The position numbers were made by a program, and so were the translations under genes. 64,000 nt of DNA from SLSG01 sp964477035 (GTDB taxonomy: Bacteria > Bacteroidota > Bacteroidia > Bacteroidales > UBA7960), in contig CAYZCW010000002.1 of NCBI GenBank assembly GCA_964477035.1, forward strand, positions 248,001 to 312,000, given 5' to 3'. Below the pieces are notes generated by a model, which was not told the DNA's origin, searched no databases, and saw only the letters and a program-made list of their open reading frames with translations. Below are positions 33,114 to 42,399 of this stretch, in pieces (position 1 is the first letter of the stretch; each line of letters starts with the position of its first letter).

Positions 33114-35627
33114 TCAGAGGCCGGCCTCATCTTCGGGCGGATCCGGGGTGCCTCCCTCCTGTTCTTCCAGCTCCTCCTCCCCGTTCAGGGCGCCTTCCTG
33201 GACCTTCGTCACGGCCGCGATCTTGTCCCCGTCCCTCAGGCTGATCAGGCGCACCCCCTGGGTGGCACGTCCCATTTCCCTGAGCTGGTTCACCGGCAGG
33301 CGAATGGCAATGCCCGACTTGTTGATGATCATCAGGTCATCGGTGTCGACCACATCCACCATCGCGATCAGTGGCCCGGTCTTGGTTGTGACATTCATGG
33401 TCTTGACCCCTTTGCCCCCCCGGTTGGTGATCCGGTATTCACCAAGGATGGAGCGTTTGCCGTAGCCGTTTTCTGACACCACCAGTATGCTGCTACCAGT
33501 ATCCTCTACACAAACCATGCCGATCACGGCATCATGGGGTCCGGCAAGGGCAATTCCCTTGACACCGGCCGCATTGCGGCCGATCGCCCGAACCGTTTTT
33601 TCATTGAAACGAATGGCCTTTCCGCTGCGGACCCCAATCAGGATTTCGTTCTCTCCGTTGGTCAGGTTCGCCTCTATCAGCTCATCCCCTTCCCGGATGT
33701 TGATGGCGATGATGCCGTTGGCCCTGGGTCTGGAATAGGCTTCCAGGGAAGTTTTCTTGATGATGCCCTGGCGGGTGCACAGGATGATGAAGTTGTTGCT
33801 GATGTAATCCTTGTCGGTGAGATCCTTGACATTCACGAAGGCTTTGATTTTATCATCGGATGGGATGTTGATCAGGTTCTGAATGGCCCGCCCCTTGCCT
33901 GTCTTGCTGCCTTCAGGAATCTCGAACACCCTCATCCAGAAACATTTGCCCTTTTCCGTGAAAAAGATCAGGTAATTGTGATTGGTGGCCACAAAAAGGT
34001 GTTCCACGAAATCATCTTCCCGGGTCACCGATCCCTTGCTGCCACGCCCTCCCCTGCCCTGGGTCTTGAATTCGGTCAGCGGGGTGCGCTTGATGTAACC
34101 CAGATGGGAAATGGTGATCACCACATTCTCATCCGCGATGGTGTCCTCGATGCGGAAATCATTGGCTGTATATTCTATCTCTGTCCTGGTTTTGTCTCCA
34201 TATTTATCTTTGATTTCCAGTAACTCATCTTTAATTATTTGCATCCTTAGTTCAACATTTGCCAGCACCTCCCGGTAATGGGCGATCTTGCGCTGCAGCT
34301 CCTCGTATTCCTCCTTCAGGCGGTCCCTTTCCAGTCCGGTCAGCCGCTGCAGCCTCATGTCCAGGATGGCCCGCGCCTGCGGTTCGGTCAGGGAAAACCT
34401 TTCCACCAACCCGCTGCGGGCTTCGTCCGGGGTCTGGGAAGCCCGGATCAGGGCAATCACCTCGTCCAGGTTGTCCAGGGCGATCAAAAGACCCTCCAGG
34501 ATGTGTGCCCGTTTCTCCGCTTCGGACAGCTCGTACTGGGTCCGGCGGGTCACCACATCATGACGGTGGTCCACAAAATGCTTCAGGATGTCCTTCAGGC
34601 TCAGGACCATTGGCCGGCCGTGAACCAGGGCAATATTGTTGACGTTAAAAGAGGTCTGCAGGGCGGTATGCTGGTAAAGCTGGTTCAGCACCACATTGGG
34701 TACCGCGTCCCTGCGGAGCTCGTAAACGATGCGCAGGCCTTTGCGGTCGGACTCATCCCGGATGTCCGTAATGCCGTCAATCTTCTTGTCATTGACCAGG
34801 TCTGCCGTTTTTTTGATCATCTCGGCCTTGTTGACCTGGTAGGGAATGGACGTGACCACGATGGCTTCCTTCCCGTGTTCCATGTTTTCGACCAGGGCCT
34901 CGCCCCTCATGATGATCCGGCCCCTGCCCGTCAGGTAGGCTTCACGCACCCCCTCGTACCCGTAAATCAGTCCGCCGGTGGGAAAATCCGGCCCCTTGAT
35001 GAACTTCATCAACTCCTCGATGGTGATCTCCGGATTGTCAATGAAAGCGATCGTCCCGTCCACCACCTCCGTGAGGTTGTGGGGGGGCATGTTCGTGGCC
35101 ATGCCCACGGCAATGCCGGAGGATCCGTTCACCAGCAGGTTGGGGATCTTTGCGGGCAACACCACGGGTTCCTCCAGGGTGTCGTCAAAATTCAACTGGA
35201 AATCCACCGTCTGCTTGTCAATGTCCGCCAGCATCTCTTCCGAAACCTTGCGAAGGCGGGCTTCGGTATAACGCATGGCGGCCGGGCTGTCCCCGTCCAG
35301 GCTGCCGAAGTTGCCCTGCCCGTCCACCAGGGGATAGCGCAGGGACCACTCCTGGGCCATGCGCACCATGGCATCGTACACGGAGCTGTCGCCATGGGGA
35401 TGGTATTTACCAAGCACCTCCCCCACAATCCTGGCGGATTTTTTGTAGGGCCTGTTGCTCAGGGTTCCCAGTTCATTCATCCCAAATAAAACCCGCCGGT
35501 GAACCGGCTTGAGGCCGTCCCGGACATCGGGCAGGGCCCTGGAAACGATCACGGACATGGCATAATCGATGTATGCCGACTTCATCTGTTCCTCGATGTC
35601 TACCTTGATGATATTCTCGTCTGACAT
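33114..35627 (-). CDS. gyrA: DNA gyrase subunit A
   Basis: An 837-residue type II topoisomerase subunit that breaks and rejoins DNA and wraps it for negative supercoiling. The catalytic Tyr is Y120 in AAMRYTEARL. The quinolone-determining region HPHGDSSVYDA keeps S81 and D85 (E. coli S83 and D87), the susceptible-type residues. The C-terminal beta-pinwheel carries a GyrA-box-like QGRGGRGSKG that departs from QRRGGKG. The last 30 residues are very acidic (EELEEQEGG...). The ATG at 35627 was chosen over a TTG four codons upstream. Confidence 0.97.
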   Translation of the reverse strand: MSDENIIKVDIEEQMKSAYIDYAMSVIVSRALPDVRDGLKPVHRRVLFGMNELGTLSNRPYKKSARIVGEVLGKYHPHGDSSVYDAMVRMAQEWSLRYPLVDGQGNFGSLDGDSPAAMRYTEARLRKVSEEMLADIDKQTVDFQLNFDDTLEEPVVLPAKIPNLLVNGSSGIAVGMATNMPPHNLTEVVDGTIAFIDNPEITIEELMKFIKGPDFPTGGLIYGYEGVREAYLTGRGRIIMRGEALVENMEHGKEAIVVTSIPYQVNKAEMIKKTADLVNDKKIDGITDIRDESDRKGLRIVYELRRDAVPNVVLNQLYQHTALQTSFNVNNIALVHGRPMVLSLKDILKHFVDHRHDVVTRRTQYELSEAEKRAHILEGLLIALDNLDEVIALIRASQTPDEARSGLVERFSLTEPQARAILDMRLQRLTGLERDRLKEEYEELQRKIAHYREVLANVELRMQIIKDELLEIKDKYGDKTRTEIEYTANDFRIEDTIADENVVITISHLGYIKRTPLTEFKTQGRGGRGSKGSVTREDDFVEHLFVATNHNYLIFFTEKGKCFWMRVFEIPEGSKTGKGRAIQNLINIPSDDKIKAFVNVKDLTDKDYISNNFIILCTRQGIIKKTSLEAYSRPRANGIIAINIREGDELIEANLTNGENEILIGVRSGKAIRFNEKTVRAIGRNAAGVKGIALAGPHDAVIGMVCVEDTGSSILVVSENGYGKRSILGEYRITNRGGKGVKTMNVTTKTGPLIAMVDVVDTDDLMIINKSGIAIRLPVNQLREMGRATQGVRLISLRDGDKIAAVTKVQEGALNGEEELEEQEGGTPDPPEDEAGL

Positions 35628-35805
35628 GCTGGTTATCAATAGATTTTAGTGATTATCCGGCTTTCTGTGAAGATGCACGAAATTACACTTTTTTTTGCTT
35701 TTTTTGCCCTCTAAAACCCTTGATAATTCCAACTTTTTCTAACATTTGCAGTTAATTATTGTTAATTAAATAAATGCGCATCCCCGCCTTTACAGATTAT
35801 TGTTA

Positions 35806-35813
35806 TAATTTTG
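35806..35813 (+). promoter_or_regulatory. -7 box of clpC
   Basis: TAATTTTG fits TAnnTTTG and lies 18 bases before the clpC ATG, giving a leader of about 12 bases. The AT-rich 200-base divergent region between gyrA and clpC should hold both promoters. For gyrA I see only an imperfect TAATTTCG. Confidence 0.45.
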
Positions 35814-35831
35814 ATTGGATAAACTATTTAT

Positions 35832-38378
35832 ATGGAAGCTAAATTTTCACCAAGGGTCAAGGATGTGATCACCTATAGCCGTGAAGAAGCCCTGCGCAAT
35901 GGCAACGACTATATCGGGATTGAACATCTGCTTCTCGGACTTATCCGGGAAGGGGAAGGCCTGGCGGTACATATACTGACCCAGCTGGGGATCGACCTGC
36001 AAGCACTGAAAACCACCATCGAAAAGACCATCCGGGGAAACTCCCCGAAAAACCGGAGCCTGGAAAACATTCCCCTGGTCAAACAAGCAGAGCGGGTATT
36101 AAAGATCACCTACCTGGAGGCCAAATTATTCAACAGCGAACTGATCAGCACCGAACACCTGCTTCTCTCCATTTTGAAAGACAAGGAGAACATTGCCACC
36201 AAGCTGCTGAACCAGCAGGGTGTCGATTATGAGGCCGTCCGGGAAGAGGTACAGCAGTTCCGGTCCGGTTCAGGGCGGCGGCAGGAAACCAGGGACGAAC
36301 TGTCCCAGGATGATGACGAGGCGGCAGAAGGCCCGGGCAGTCTCGGAACCCCTTTCAAGAAGTCCTCGGAAAAGTCCAAAACCCCCGTGCTGGACAATTT
36401 CGGGCGCGACCTGACCCGTGCCGCGGAAGAGGGCAGGCTCGATCCCGTGGTGGGCAGGGAAAAGGAACTGGAACGCATTGCCCAGATCCTTTCCCGGCGC
36501 AAGAAAAACAACCCCATCCTGATCGGGGAGCCCGGCGTGGGCAAATCAGCCATCGCCGAAGGCCTGGCCTTGCGGATCGTGCAGCGGAAAGTGTCCCGGG
36601 CCTTGTTTAACAAGCGCATTGTCACCCTCGACATCGCCTCCCTGGTGGCAGGAACGAAATACCGGGGACAATTTGAGGAAAGGATGAAGGCCCTGTTGAA
36701 CGAACTGGAAAAAAACCAGGACGTCATCCTGTTCATTGACGAACTCCATACCATCGTCGGCGCCGGAGGTGCTTCAGGATCCCTGGACGCCTCCAATATG
36801 TTCAAGCCGGCCCTGGCCAGGGGGGAGCTGCAGTGCATAGGGGCCACCACCCTGGACGAGTACCGTCAGCATATTGAAAAGGACGGGGCCCTGGAGAGGC
36901 GGTTTCAGAAGATCCTGATCGATCCGACCACCGCAGAGGAAACCATGGAGATCCTCAACAACATCAAGAACAAGTATGAGGACCACCATCTGGTAACGTA
37001 TTCTGAGGATGCCATCCGGGCTTGTGTGCACCTGACCGACCGCTATGTGAGTGACCGCTGCCTTCCGGACAAGGCCATCGACGCCCTGGATGAGGCCGGG
37101 TCGCGCGTGCACATCACCAACATCCGGGTTCCCGAAGCCGTCATCCAGGTGGAACATGAGATCGACCGGGTACGGGAGGATAAAACCAACGCCATCAAGG
37201 GACAAAAATATGAGCTGGCTGCCAAATTCCGGGACCAGGAAAGGGACCTGATGGACCAGCTCGAAAAGGAGAAGCGCAAATGGGAGGAAGAATCCCAGCT
37301 GCACCGTGAGGTCGTCACCGAACAAAACGTATCGGAAGTGGTCTCCATGATGACGGGGGTCCCGGTGCAGCGGATTGCCCTGAATGAAAGCGAACGCCTC
37401 ATCAGCATGGAAAAGGACCTGGAAAAGCGGGTGATCGGGCAGGCAGAGGCCATCTCCAAGGTGGTCCGCAGCATCCGGCGCAACCGGGCGGGCCTGAAAG
37501 ATCCCAGCAAACCCATCGGCTCCTTCATCTTCCTGGGACCGACAGGGGTGGGAAAAACCCACCTTGCCAAGGTCCTCTCCCACCACCTGTTCGACTCGGA
37601 TGATGCCCTGATCCGCATCGACATGAGTGAATACATGGAGAAGTTTGCCGTCAGCAGGCTGATCGGGGCCCCTCCGGGTTATGTCGGATACGAGGAAGGG
37701 GGGCAACTCACCGAAAAGGTCCGGCGAAAGCCCTATTCGGTGCTTCTCCTTGACGAGATCGAAAAGGCCCATCCGGATGTATTCCACCTCTTGCTGCAGA
37801 TGCTGGACGATGGCCAGCTGACCGACAGCCTGGGCCGCAGGATCGACTTTAAAAACACCATCATCATCATGACCTCCAATATCGGCTCACGGCAACTGAA
37901 GGATTTCGGCATGGGGGTTGGGTTCAACACCCCCGCGAGGCAGTCGGCCTCCAGGGAGTATTCCCAAAGTGTCATTGAGAATGCCCTGAAAAAGGCATTT
38001 GCCCCCGAGTTCCTGAACCGGGTGGATGATGTCGTGATCTTTGACAACCTGCAAAAAGAACACATCTTCAAGATCATCGACATTGAACTCGCAAAACTCT
38101 ACAAGCGCATCAACGATTTGGGCTACAAGATAGAACTGACCGAAGAAGCCAAGGAATTCATCGCCGAAAAGGGTTGGGACCCCTCCTTTGGTGCCAGGCC
38201 CCTGAACCGGGCCATCCAGAAACACCTGGAGGACCCGCTTGCCGAAGAGATCATCAAGTCGCGCATGGAGGAAGGGGATGTGATCAGGATTGACTTCGAC
38301 AAGGAACTCCAGGAAATTAAAATCGCGGTGAAAAAACCCAAATCCAGGGGGAAATCCCCCGGGGGAAAATCAGACTGA
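35832..38378 (+). CDS. clpC: ATP-dependent Clp protease ATP-binding subunit ClpC
   Basis: An 848-residue Hsp100 unfoldase that feeds substrates to ClpP. Order: Clp N-domain repeats (about 5-145, FSPRVKDVITYSREEALR), first AAA+ domain with GEPGVGKS and DELHTIVGAG, a UVR-containing middle region (GQKYELAAKFRDQERDL), and second AAA+ domain with GPTGVGKTH, IDMSEYMEKFAVSRLIGAPPGYVGYEEGG. A VGF tripeptide follows MTSNIGSRQLKDFGM and would dock into ClpP. The C-terminal D2-small domain and a basic tail complete it. The gene is divergent from gyrA and closes with a strong bidirectional terminator. Confidence 0.96.
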   Translation: MEAKFSPRVKDVITYSREEALRNGNDYIGIEHLLLGLIREGEGLAVHILTQLGIDLQALKTTIEKTIRGNSPKNRSLENIPLVKQAERVLKITYLEAKLFNSELISTEHLLLSILKDKENIATKLLNQQGVDYEAVREEVQQFRSGSGRRQETRDELSQDDDEAAEGPGSLGTPFKKSSEKSKTPVLDNFGRDLTRAAEEGRLDPVVGREKELERIAQILSRRKKNNPILIGEPGVGKSAIAEGLALRIVQRKVSRALFNKRIVTLDIASLVAGTKYRGQFEERMKALLNELEKNQDVILFIDELHTIVGAGGASGSLDASNMFKPALARGELQCIGATTLDEYRQHIEKDGALERRFQKILIDPTTAEETMEILNNIKNKYEDHHLVTYSEDAIRACVHLTDRYVSDRCLPDKAIDALDEAGSRVHITNIRVPEAVIQVEHEIDRVREDKTNAIKGQKYELAAKFRDQERDLMDQLEKEKRKWEEESQLHREVVTEQNVSEVVSMMTGVPVQRIALNESERLISMEKDLEKRVIGQAEAISKVVRSIRRNRAGLKDPSKPIGSFIFLGPTGVGKTHLAKVLSHHLFDSDDALIRIDMSEYMEKFAVSRLIGAPPGYVGYEEGGQLTEKVRRKPYSVLLLDEIEKAHPDVFHLLLQMLDDGQLTDSLGRRIDFKNTIIIMTSNIGSRQLKDFGMGVGFNTPARQSASREYSQSVIENALKKAFAPEFLNRVDDVVIFDNLQKEHIFKIIDIELAKLYKRINDLGYKIELTEEAKEFIAEKGWDPSFGARPLNRAIQKHLEDPLAEEIIKSRMEEGDVIRIDFDKELQEIKIAVKKPKSRGKSPGGKSD

Positions 38379-38396
38379 CCCGTTCCGCGGCAACAC

Positions 38397-38436
38397 AAAA
38401 AGAGGCCGCCGCTCCTTCCGGAGCGGCGGCCTCTTT
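38397..38436. terminator. Bidirectional terminator between clpC and the acyl-CoA dehydrogenase gene
   Basis: A perfect 15-bp stem (38401-38415 with 38420-38434) closed by a TTCC loop, with A residues before and T residues after, so it can end both convergent transcripts. Confidence 0.9.
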
Positions 38437-38462
38437 GCCAATCAATGGTCCTGACGGAAGGA

Positions 38463-40247
38463 TCAGAACCTGTACATATTGTCCTCTATCAGCTTGGCGG
38501 CAATGCGCCTGCGGGCCTCCTTCACGTTCACACCACCGGCGGCCGTCAGCCGTTCCACCGCGGCGGCGAGTTTCTCCGACCCGTCTTCCCGGTCCAGGGA
38601 ATACAGGGCATCGAGCCCCAGCTTGCGGACCTTGTTCACGCTGTCAAAAACAAACACCTCCACCATGTCACGGTATATCCCGGCGGCCTCCCCTTTCCGG
38701 GGTTCAATTTTTTCCACCCTCAGGGTCAGGGATTCAGCGATATACACCTCGGCAATGATGTCGGCAATGTTGTTGAGCACCTCCTGTTCCCGCACGAGTT
38801 TCTTGCCGAATGTGTCCGAGGCGGCCTGAATGGCCATCAGGGCCACTTTTTTCATGTTCCTGACAAGGGACATTTTTTCTTCGAAAAACCCTTCTCCGCC
38901 GGCCGGGCTGACGGTGACGGCATCCGGGTCGGCGACCAGCTCCCGTGCGGGTCCGAACAAGTCGAAATCTCCTTTCATGGAACGCTTCATGGCGGTATCC
39001 ACCACCAGGAGGCGGTTGATCTCATTGGTCCCTTCAAAAATGCGGTTGATGCGCGAATCCCTGTAGCCGCGTTCCACATTGGTTTCGGCCGAGTAGCCCA
39101 TCCCTCCGTGGATCTGCACGGCCTCATCCACCACGAAATCCAACATCTCTGACCCGTAGACCTTCAAAATGGCGTCTTCCACGGCATAATGGCTGATGGC
39201 GTCAATGCTGGCCCTTCCGGTGTCACAGCCCTCCGTCTGCTTGCAGCGCTCCATCAGGACGTCAATATCCTGGCTCACACGGTAAATGGCAGACTCGTGG
39301 GCGAAGGTGCGGATGACCATTTCGGCCAGTTTGTGTTGGATGGCCCCGAAACTGGAGATCAGAACACAAAACTGCTTGCGTTCGTTGGCATAACGGACTG
39401 CATCTGTGATGGCCTTTTTAGCAGCGCCGATCACGTTGGCACCCAGTTTCATGCGTCCCATGTGGAGGATGCTTAGGGCAATGCGGAACCCCTCCCCTCT
39501 TTCACCCAGCAGGTTCTCCACCGGCACCCGGACATCGTTGTAGTAGATCTGGGCCGTGGAGGATCCCTTGATGCCCATTTTGTGTTCGTCCGGGCCAATC
39601 ACCACGCCCGGCAGCTTGCTGTCTACTATGAATGCGCTCAGAATCCGGTCATTGTCTATCTTGGCGAACACCACCTGGGTATCACAAAACCCGGCATTGG
39701 TGATCCACATCTTTTGTCCGTTCAGGATGTAATGCGTGCCGTCTTCACTCAGGGTGGCGCTGGTTTTTCCACTGTTGGCATCGCTGCCGGCACCGGGTTC
39801 GGTAAGGCAGTAGGCACCGAGCAGTTCTCCGGTTGCCAGGCGGGTCACGTAACGCTGCCGCTGGTCTTCGTTTCCGTAGTACATGATGGGCAGGGTGCCG
39901 ATACCGCAATGGGCCATGAAAGCCACGGAGAAGGAATAGCCGGCGCCAATGGTCTCTGCGGCCAGCATCTGGGTCACGAACGACTGGCCGAAACCACCCA
40001 CCTCCTCCGGCAGGGAGATGCCCATCAACCCCAACTCACCTGACTTTTTCAGGACCTCCTTCATCAGCTCCCGGTCTCCCTTGTCAATCTGGTCGAGCCT
40101 GGGGTAAACTTCCGTTTCAATAAAGTCCTTGCAGGTCTGTGCGATCATGAGCTGTTCCTCGTCGAATTCTTCGGGAACAAACACCTCCTGTGCACCGATG
40201 TCCCTGACCAGGAACTCTCCACTCTTCAGGTTTTTCTTCTGATCCAT
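38463..40247 (-). CDS. Acyl-CoA dehydrogenase
   Basis: A 594-residue FAD enzyme that performs the first oxidation of fatty acyl-CoA. It has the N-terminal helical domain, YCLTEPGAGSDANSGKT and WITNAGFCD (FAD/substrate contacts), the C-terminal helical domain with QIHGGMGYSAETNVERGYRDSRI, and FEGTNEINRL, where the Glu is the usual catalytic base. About 150 residues beyond the core resemble the extra C-terminal domain of VLCAD-type enzymes. It is the last gene of an operon that begins with etfBA and two Fe-S proteins, a coherent electron path from acyl-CoA to quinone. Confidence 0.94.
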   Translation of the reverse strand: MDQKKNLKSGEFLVRDIGAQEVFVPEEFDEEQLMIAQTCKDFIETEVYPRLDQIDKGDRELMKEVLKKSGELGLMGISLPEEVGGFGQSFVTQMLAAETIGAGYSFSVAFMAHCGIGTLPIMYYGNEDQRQRYVTRLATGELLGAYCLTEPGAGSDANSGKTSATLSEDGTHYILNGQKMWITNAGFCDTQVVFAKIDNDRILSAFIVDSKLPGVVIGPDEHKMGIKGSSTAQIYYNDVRVPVENLLGERGEGFRIALSILHMGRMKLGANVIGAAKKAITDAVRYANERKQFCVLISSFGAIQHKLAEMVIRTFAHESAIYRVSQDIDVLMERCKQTEGCDTGRASIDAISHYAVEDAILKVYGSEMLDFVVDEAVQIHGGMGYSAETNVERGYRDSRINRIFEGTNEINRLLVVDTAMKRSMKGDFDLFGPARELVADPDAVTVSPAGGEGFFEEKMSLVRNMKKVALMAIQAASDTFGKKLVREQEVLNNIADIIAEVYIAESLTLRVEKIEPRKGEAAGIYRDMVEVFVFDSVNKVRKLGLDALYSLDREDGSEKLAAAVERLTAAGGVNVKEARRRIAAKLIEDNMYRF

Positions 40248-40271
40248 AAATGGTTGTTTTATCGTTTTTGA

Positions 40272-41069
40272 TTACAGTTCCAGCGACATGGCGATCAGCT
40301 CGGCAATGTCGTAATTCCTGACTTGCTCTTCCCTGTTCTTGTATTTCAAGCCATCGGTCAGCATGGTCATGCAGAAGGGACAGGCGGTGGCTATCACCGC
40401 AGGATCCACTTCCAGGGCTTCTTCCGTCCGCTCCAGGAATACTTCCTTTTCCCCGGGCTCGGCCTCCTTGAACATCTGGCCCCCTCCGGCACCGCAACAA
40501 AGCGCGAACTGCTTGTTGCGTCTCATCTCCACGAACCGGCCGGTCAGGCGCCTGACAAGCCGTCTGGGGGCTTCGTAATGGCCATTTGAACGACCCAGAT
40601 AGCAGGGGTCATGGTAAGTAATAATCTGGTTATCAAATACATTTGATTTGCATTCCAGGCGGCCTTCCGAGGCGGCCGAATCCAGAAAATCCACATAACT
40701 GATGACCTCATAGGTCCCGCCCAACTCTGGATATTCGTTTTTGAACACATTGTAACAATGCGGGCAGATGGTCAGGATTTTCCGGACCCCGTACGATTGA
40801 AACAGCTCAATGAGCTGCAGCGCCTGCATCTGGAACAGCATTTCATTGCCCGCCCTTCGGGCCGGATCTCCCGTACAGGTCTCCTCCTTGCCCAGGACGG
40901 CATAACTGACCCCCAAATGGTTCAGTATCCTGGCAAATGCCCGGGCAACCTTCTTGTAGCGGTCATCGAAAGCCCCTGCACAGCCCACCCAGAAAAGGAA
41001 TTCGGGCTGCTCCCCGCGACCCGCCAGGTCGGCCATGACGGGAACTTCAATCGGTTCTTTGGTTGGCAT
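40272..41069 (-). CDS. CCG-domain (HdrB-like) Fe-S subunit of an ETF-linked oxidoreductase
   Basis: A 265-residue cytoplasmic protein with two cysteine-rich CCG repeats. Candidate ligands are C30, C65, C102/C105 (CPHC) in the first and C156, C191/C192 (CCGAGGG), C230/C233 (CPFC) in the second. In HdrB such motifs hold noncubane 4Fe-4S clusters. In ETF-linked enzymes this domain is usually fused to the membrane/ferredoxin domain, which is here a separate gene 14 bases upstream. The ATG at 41069 was chosen because a longer start would overlap the upstream gene. It probably receives electrons from EtfAB. Confidence 0.9.
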   Translation of the reverse strand: MPTKEPIEVPVMADLAGRGEQPEFLFWVGCAGAFDDRYKKVARAFARILNHLGVSYAVLGKEETCTGDPARRAGNEMLFQMQALQLIELFQSYGVRKILTICPHCYNVFKNEYPELGGTYEVISYVDFLDSAASEGRLECKSNVFDNQIITYHDPCYLGRSNGHYEAPRRLVRRLTGRFVEMRRNKQFALCCGAGGGQMFKEAEPGEKEVFLERTEEALEVDPAVIATACPFCMTMLTDGLKYKNREEQVRNYDIAELIAMSLEL

Positions 41070-41083
41070 GGATTCAGATCGGA

Positions 41084-42388
41084 TTAGCCGGCCCACTGCA
41101 GGCGGTCTTCGCTGGAAAACTGCCAGGGAGCCCCGTTGTTTTCAATGTTGGAAAAAGTGGCATTCAACTCTCCGGGGGCGGCGGCCTTTTCCATGACAAG
41201 GTAGCGGCGCAGCTCCAGGATGACGGCGAGGGGGTCGATGTTTACCGGGCACTCCATGGCACAGGCATTGCAGGTGGTACAAGCCCAAAGCTCCTCCGGA
41301 CTGATGCGTTCCAGCAGCACCCGTCCATCCGCGGCCCCGGCCTTCTTCTTTCCCGGAAGGCGGCCCAACTCCTCAATACGATCCCTGACATCCATGACCA
41401 CCTTGCGGGGAGACAATTTTTTGCCGGTCATGTTGGCCGGGCAGCTGGAGGTGCAACGCCCGCATTCCGTGCAGGTATAGGCATCCATCAAATGCTTCCA
41501 GGTCAGGTCGGTGGCATCCCGTGCACCGAACTGCCCGATCTCCTCCCCTTCTGCCGGGGCCGGAGGAGGGACTGCGGAGGGATCAAGCATCAGCCTGATC
41601 TCATGGGTGATGGCGGGCATATTGTCCATTTTCCCCAAGGGGCCCAGTTTCGAATAATAGACGTTGGGAAACGAGAGAAACACGTGCAGGTGTTTGGAAT
41701 AGGGAATGTAGTTCAGGAATACAAGGACCCCCATAATATGAAACCACCAGGTCAGCCTCTCAAGGAAAACCAGGCTGCCGTCCGGCATGCCGGCCAGCAG
41801 GGGTTGCAAAAACTGGCTGACCAGGAAGGCCCCTGTCGGGGCATAATGGGTGTTGCCCCTGGCCTGCAGCAGCCCGTCCGAGGCATTCATGATCAAAATG
41901 GAGGACATCAACAGAATTTCCGTGAAGAGGATGATGTTGGCATCCGAGCGGGGCCAGGCGGTCAGTTCCCTGCTTCTGAAACGTTTCAGCCTGATAAGGT
42001 TGCGGCGCACCAGGAACACGGCACAAGCAAGAATCACCGAAAGGGCGAACACCTCAAAGACCGAAATCAGCACCGGGTAGACCCTGCCGGTAAACAGCAA
42101 AGCACGGTGTGTGCCAAAGACCCCGTCGATCAGGATCTCGATCATTTCGATATTGATCACAATGAAACCCACGTACACAAAGAGGTGCATCACGGCGGCC
42201 ACGGGGCGGGACGTCATCTTCGTCTGGCCGATGGCCACCCGGGCCATGGTTTTCCACCGCTGGGGACGCCGGTCCTCGATCCGGACGGGTTTTCCCAGGC
42301 GGATGTTTCTGGCAACCTGCCGTATGTTCCGGCTGAACAGAAAGGCGGCCGCCAACAACAACAAACTGAATATCAAATTCGCGATCAT
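41084..42388 (-). CDS. Membrane heme/4Fe-4S subunit of an ETF:quinone-type oxidoreductase
   Basis: A 434-residue protein. The N-terminal half has five or six helices of NarI-like type (about 3-19, 66-86, 104-126, 151-168, 187-200 and 213-229). Candidate heme b ligands are H68, H217, H233 and H235. The C-terminal half is a ferredoxin-like domain with two classical clusters: C306, C309, C312, C316 and C370, C373, C376, C380. This is the design of the membrane partner of CCG proteins in ETF:menaquinone oxidoreductases (EMO). The start at 42388 follows the etfA stop by 11 bases. Confidence 0.9.
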   Translation of the reverse strand: MIANLIFSLLLLAAAFLFSRNIRQVARNIRLGKPVRIEDRRPQRWKTMARVAIGQTKMTSRPVAAVMHLFVYVGFIVINIEMIEILIDGVFGTHRALLFTGRVYPVLISVFEVFALSVILACAVFLVRRNLIRLKRFRSRELTAWPRSDANIILFTEILLMSSILIMNASDGLLQARGNTHYAPTGAFLVSQFLQPLLAGMPDGSLVFLERLTWWFHIMGVLVFLNYIPYSKHLHVFLSFPNVYYSKLGPLGKMDNMPAITHEIRLMLDPSAVPPPAPAEGEEIGQFGARDATDLTWKHLMDAYTCTECGRCTSSCPANMTGKKLSPRKVVMDVRDRIEELGRLPGKKKAGAADGRVLLERISPEELWACTTCNACAMECPVNIDPLAVILELRRYLVMEKAAAPGELNATFSNIENNGAPWQFSSEDRLQWAG

Positions 42389-42399
42389 GGCTGGCGGGA

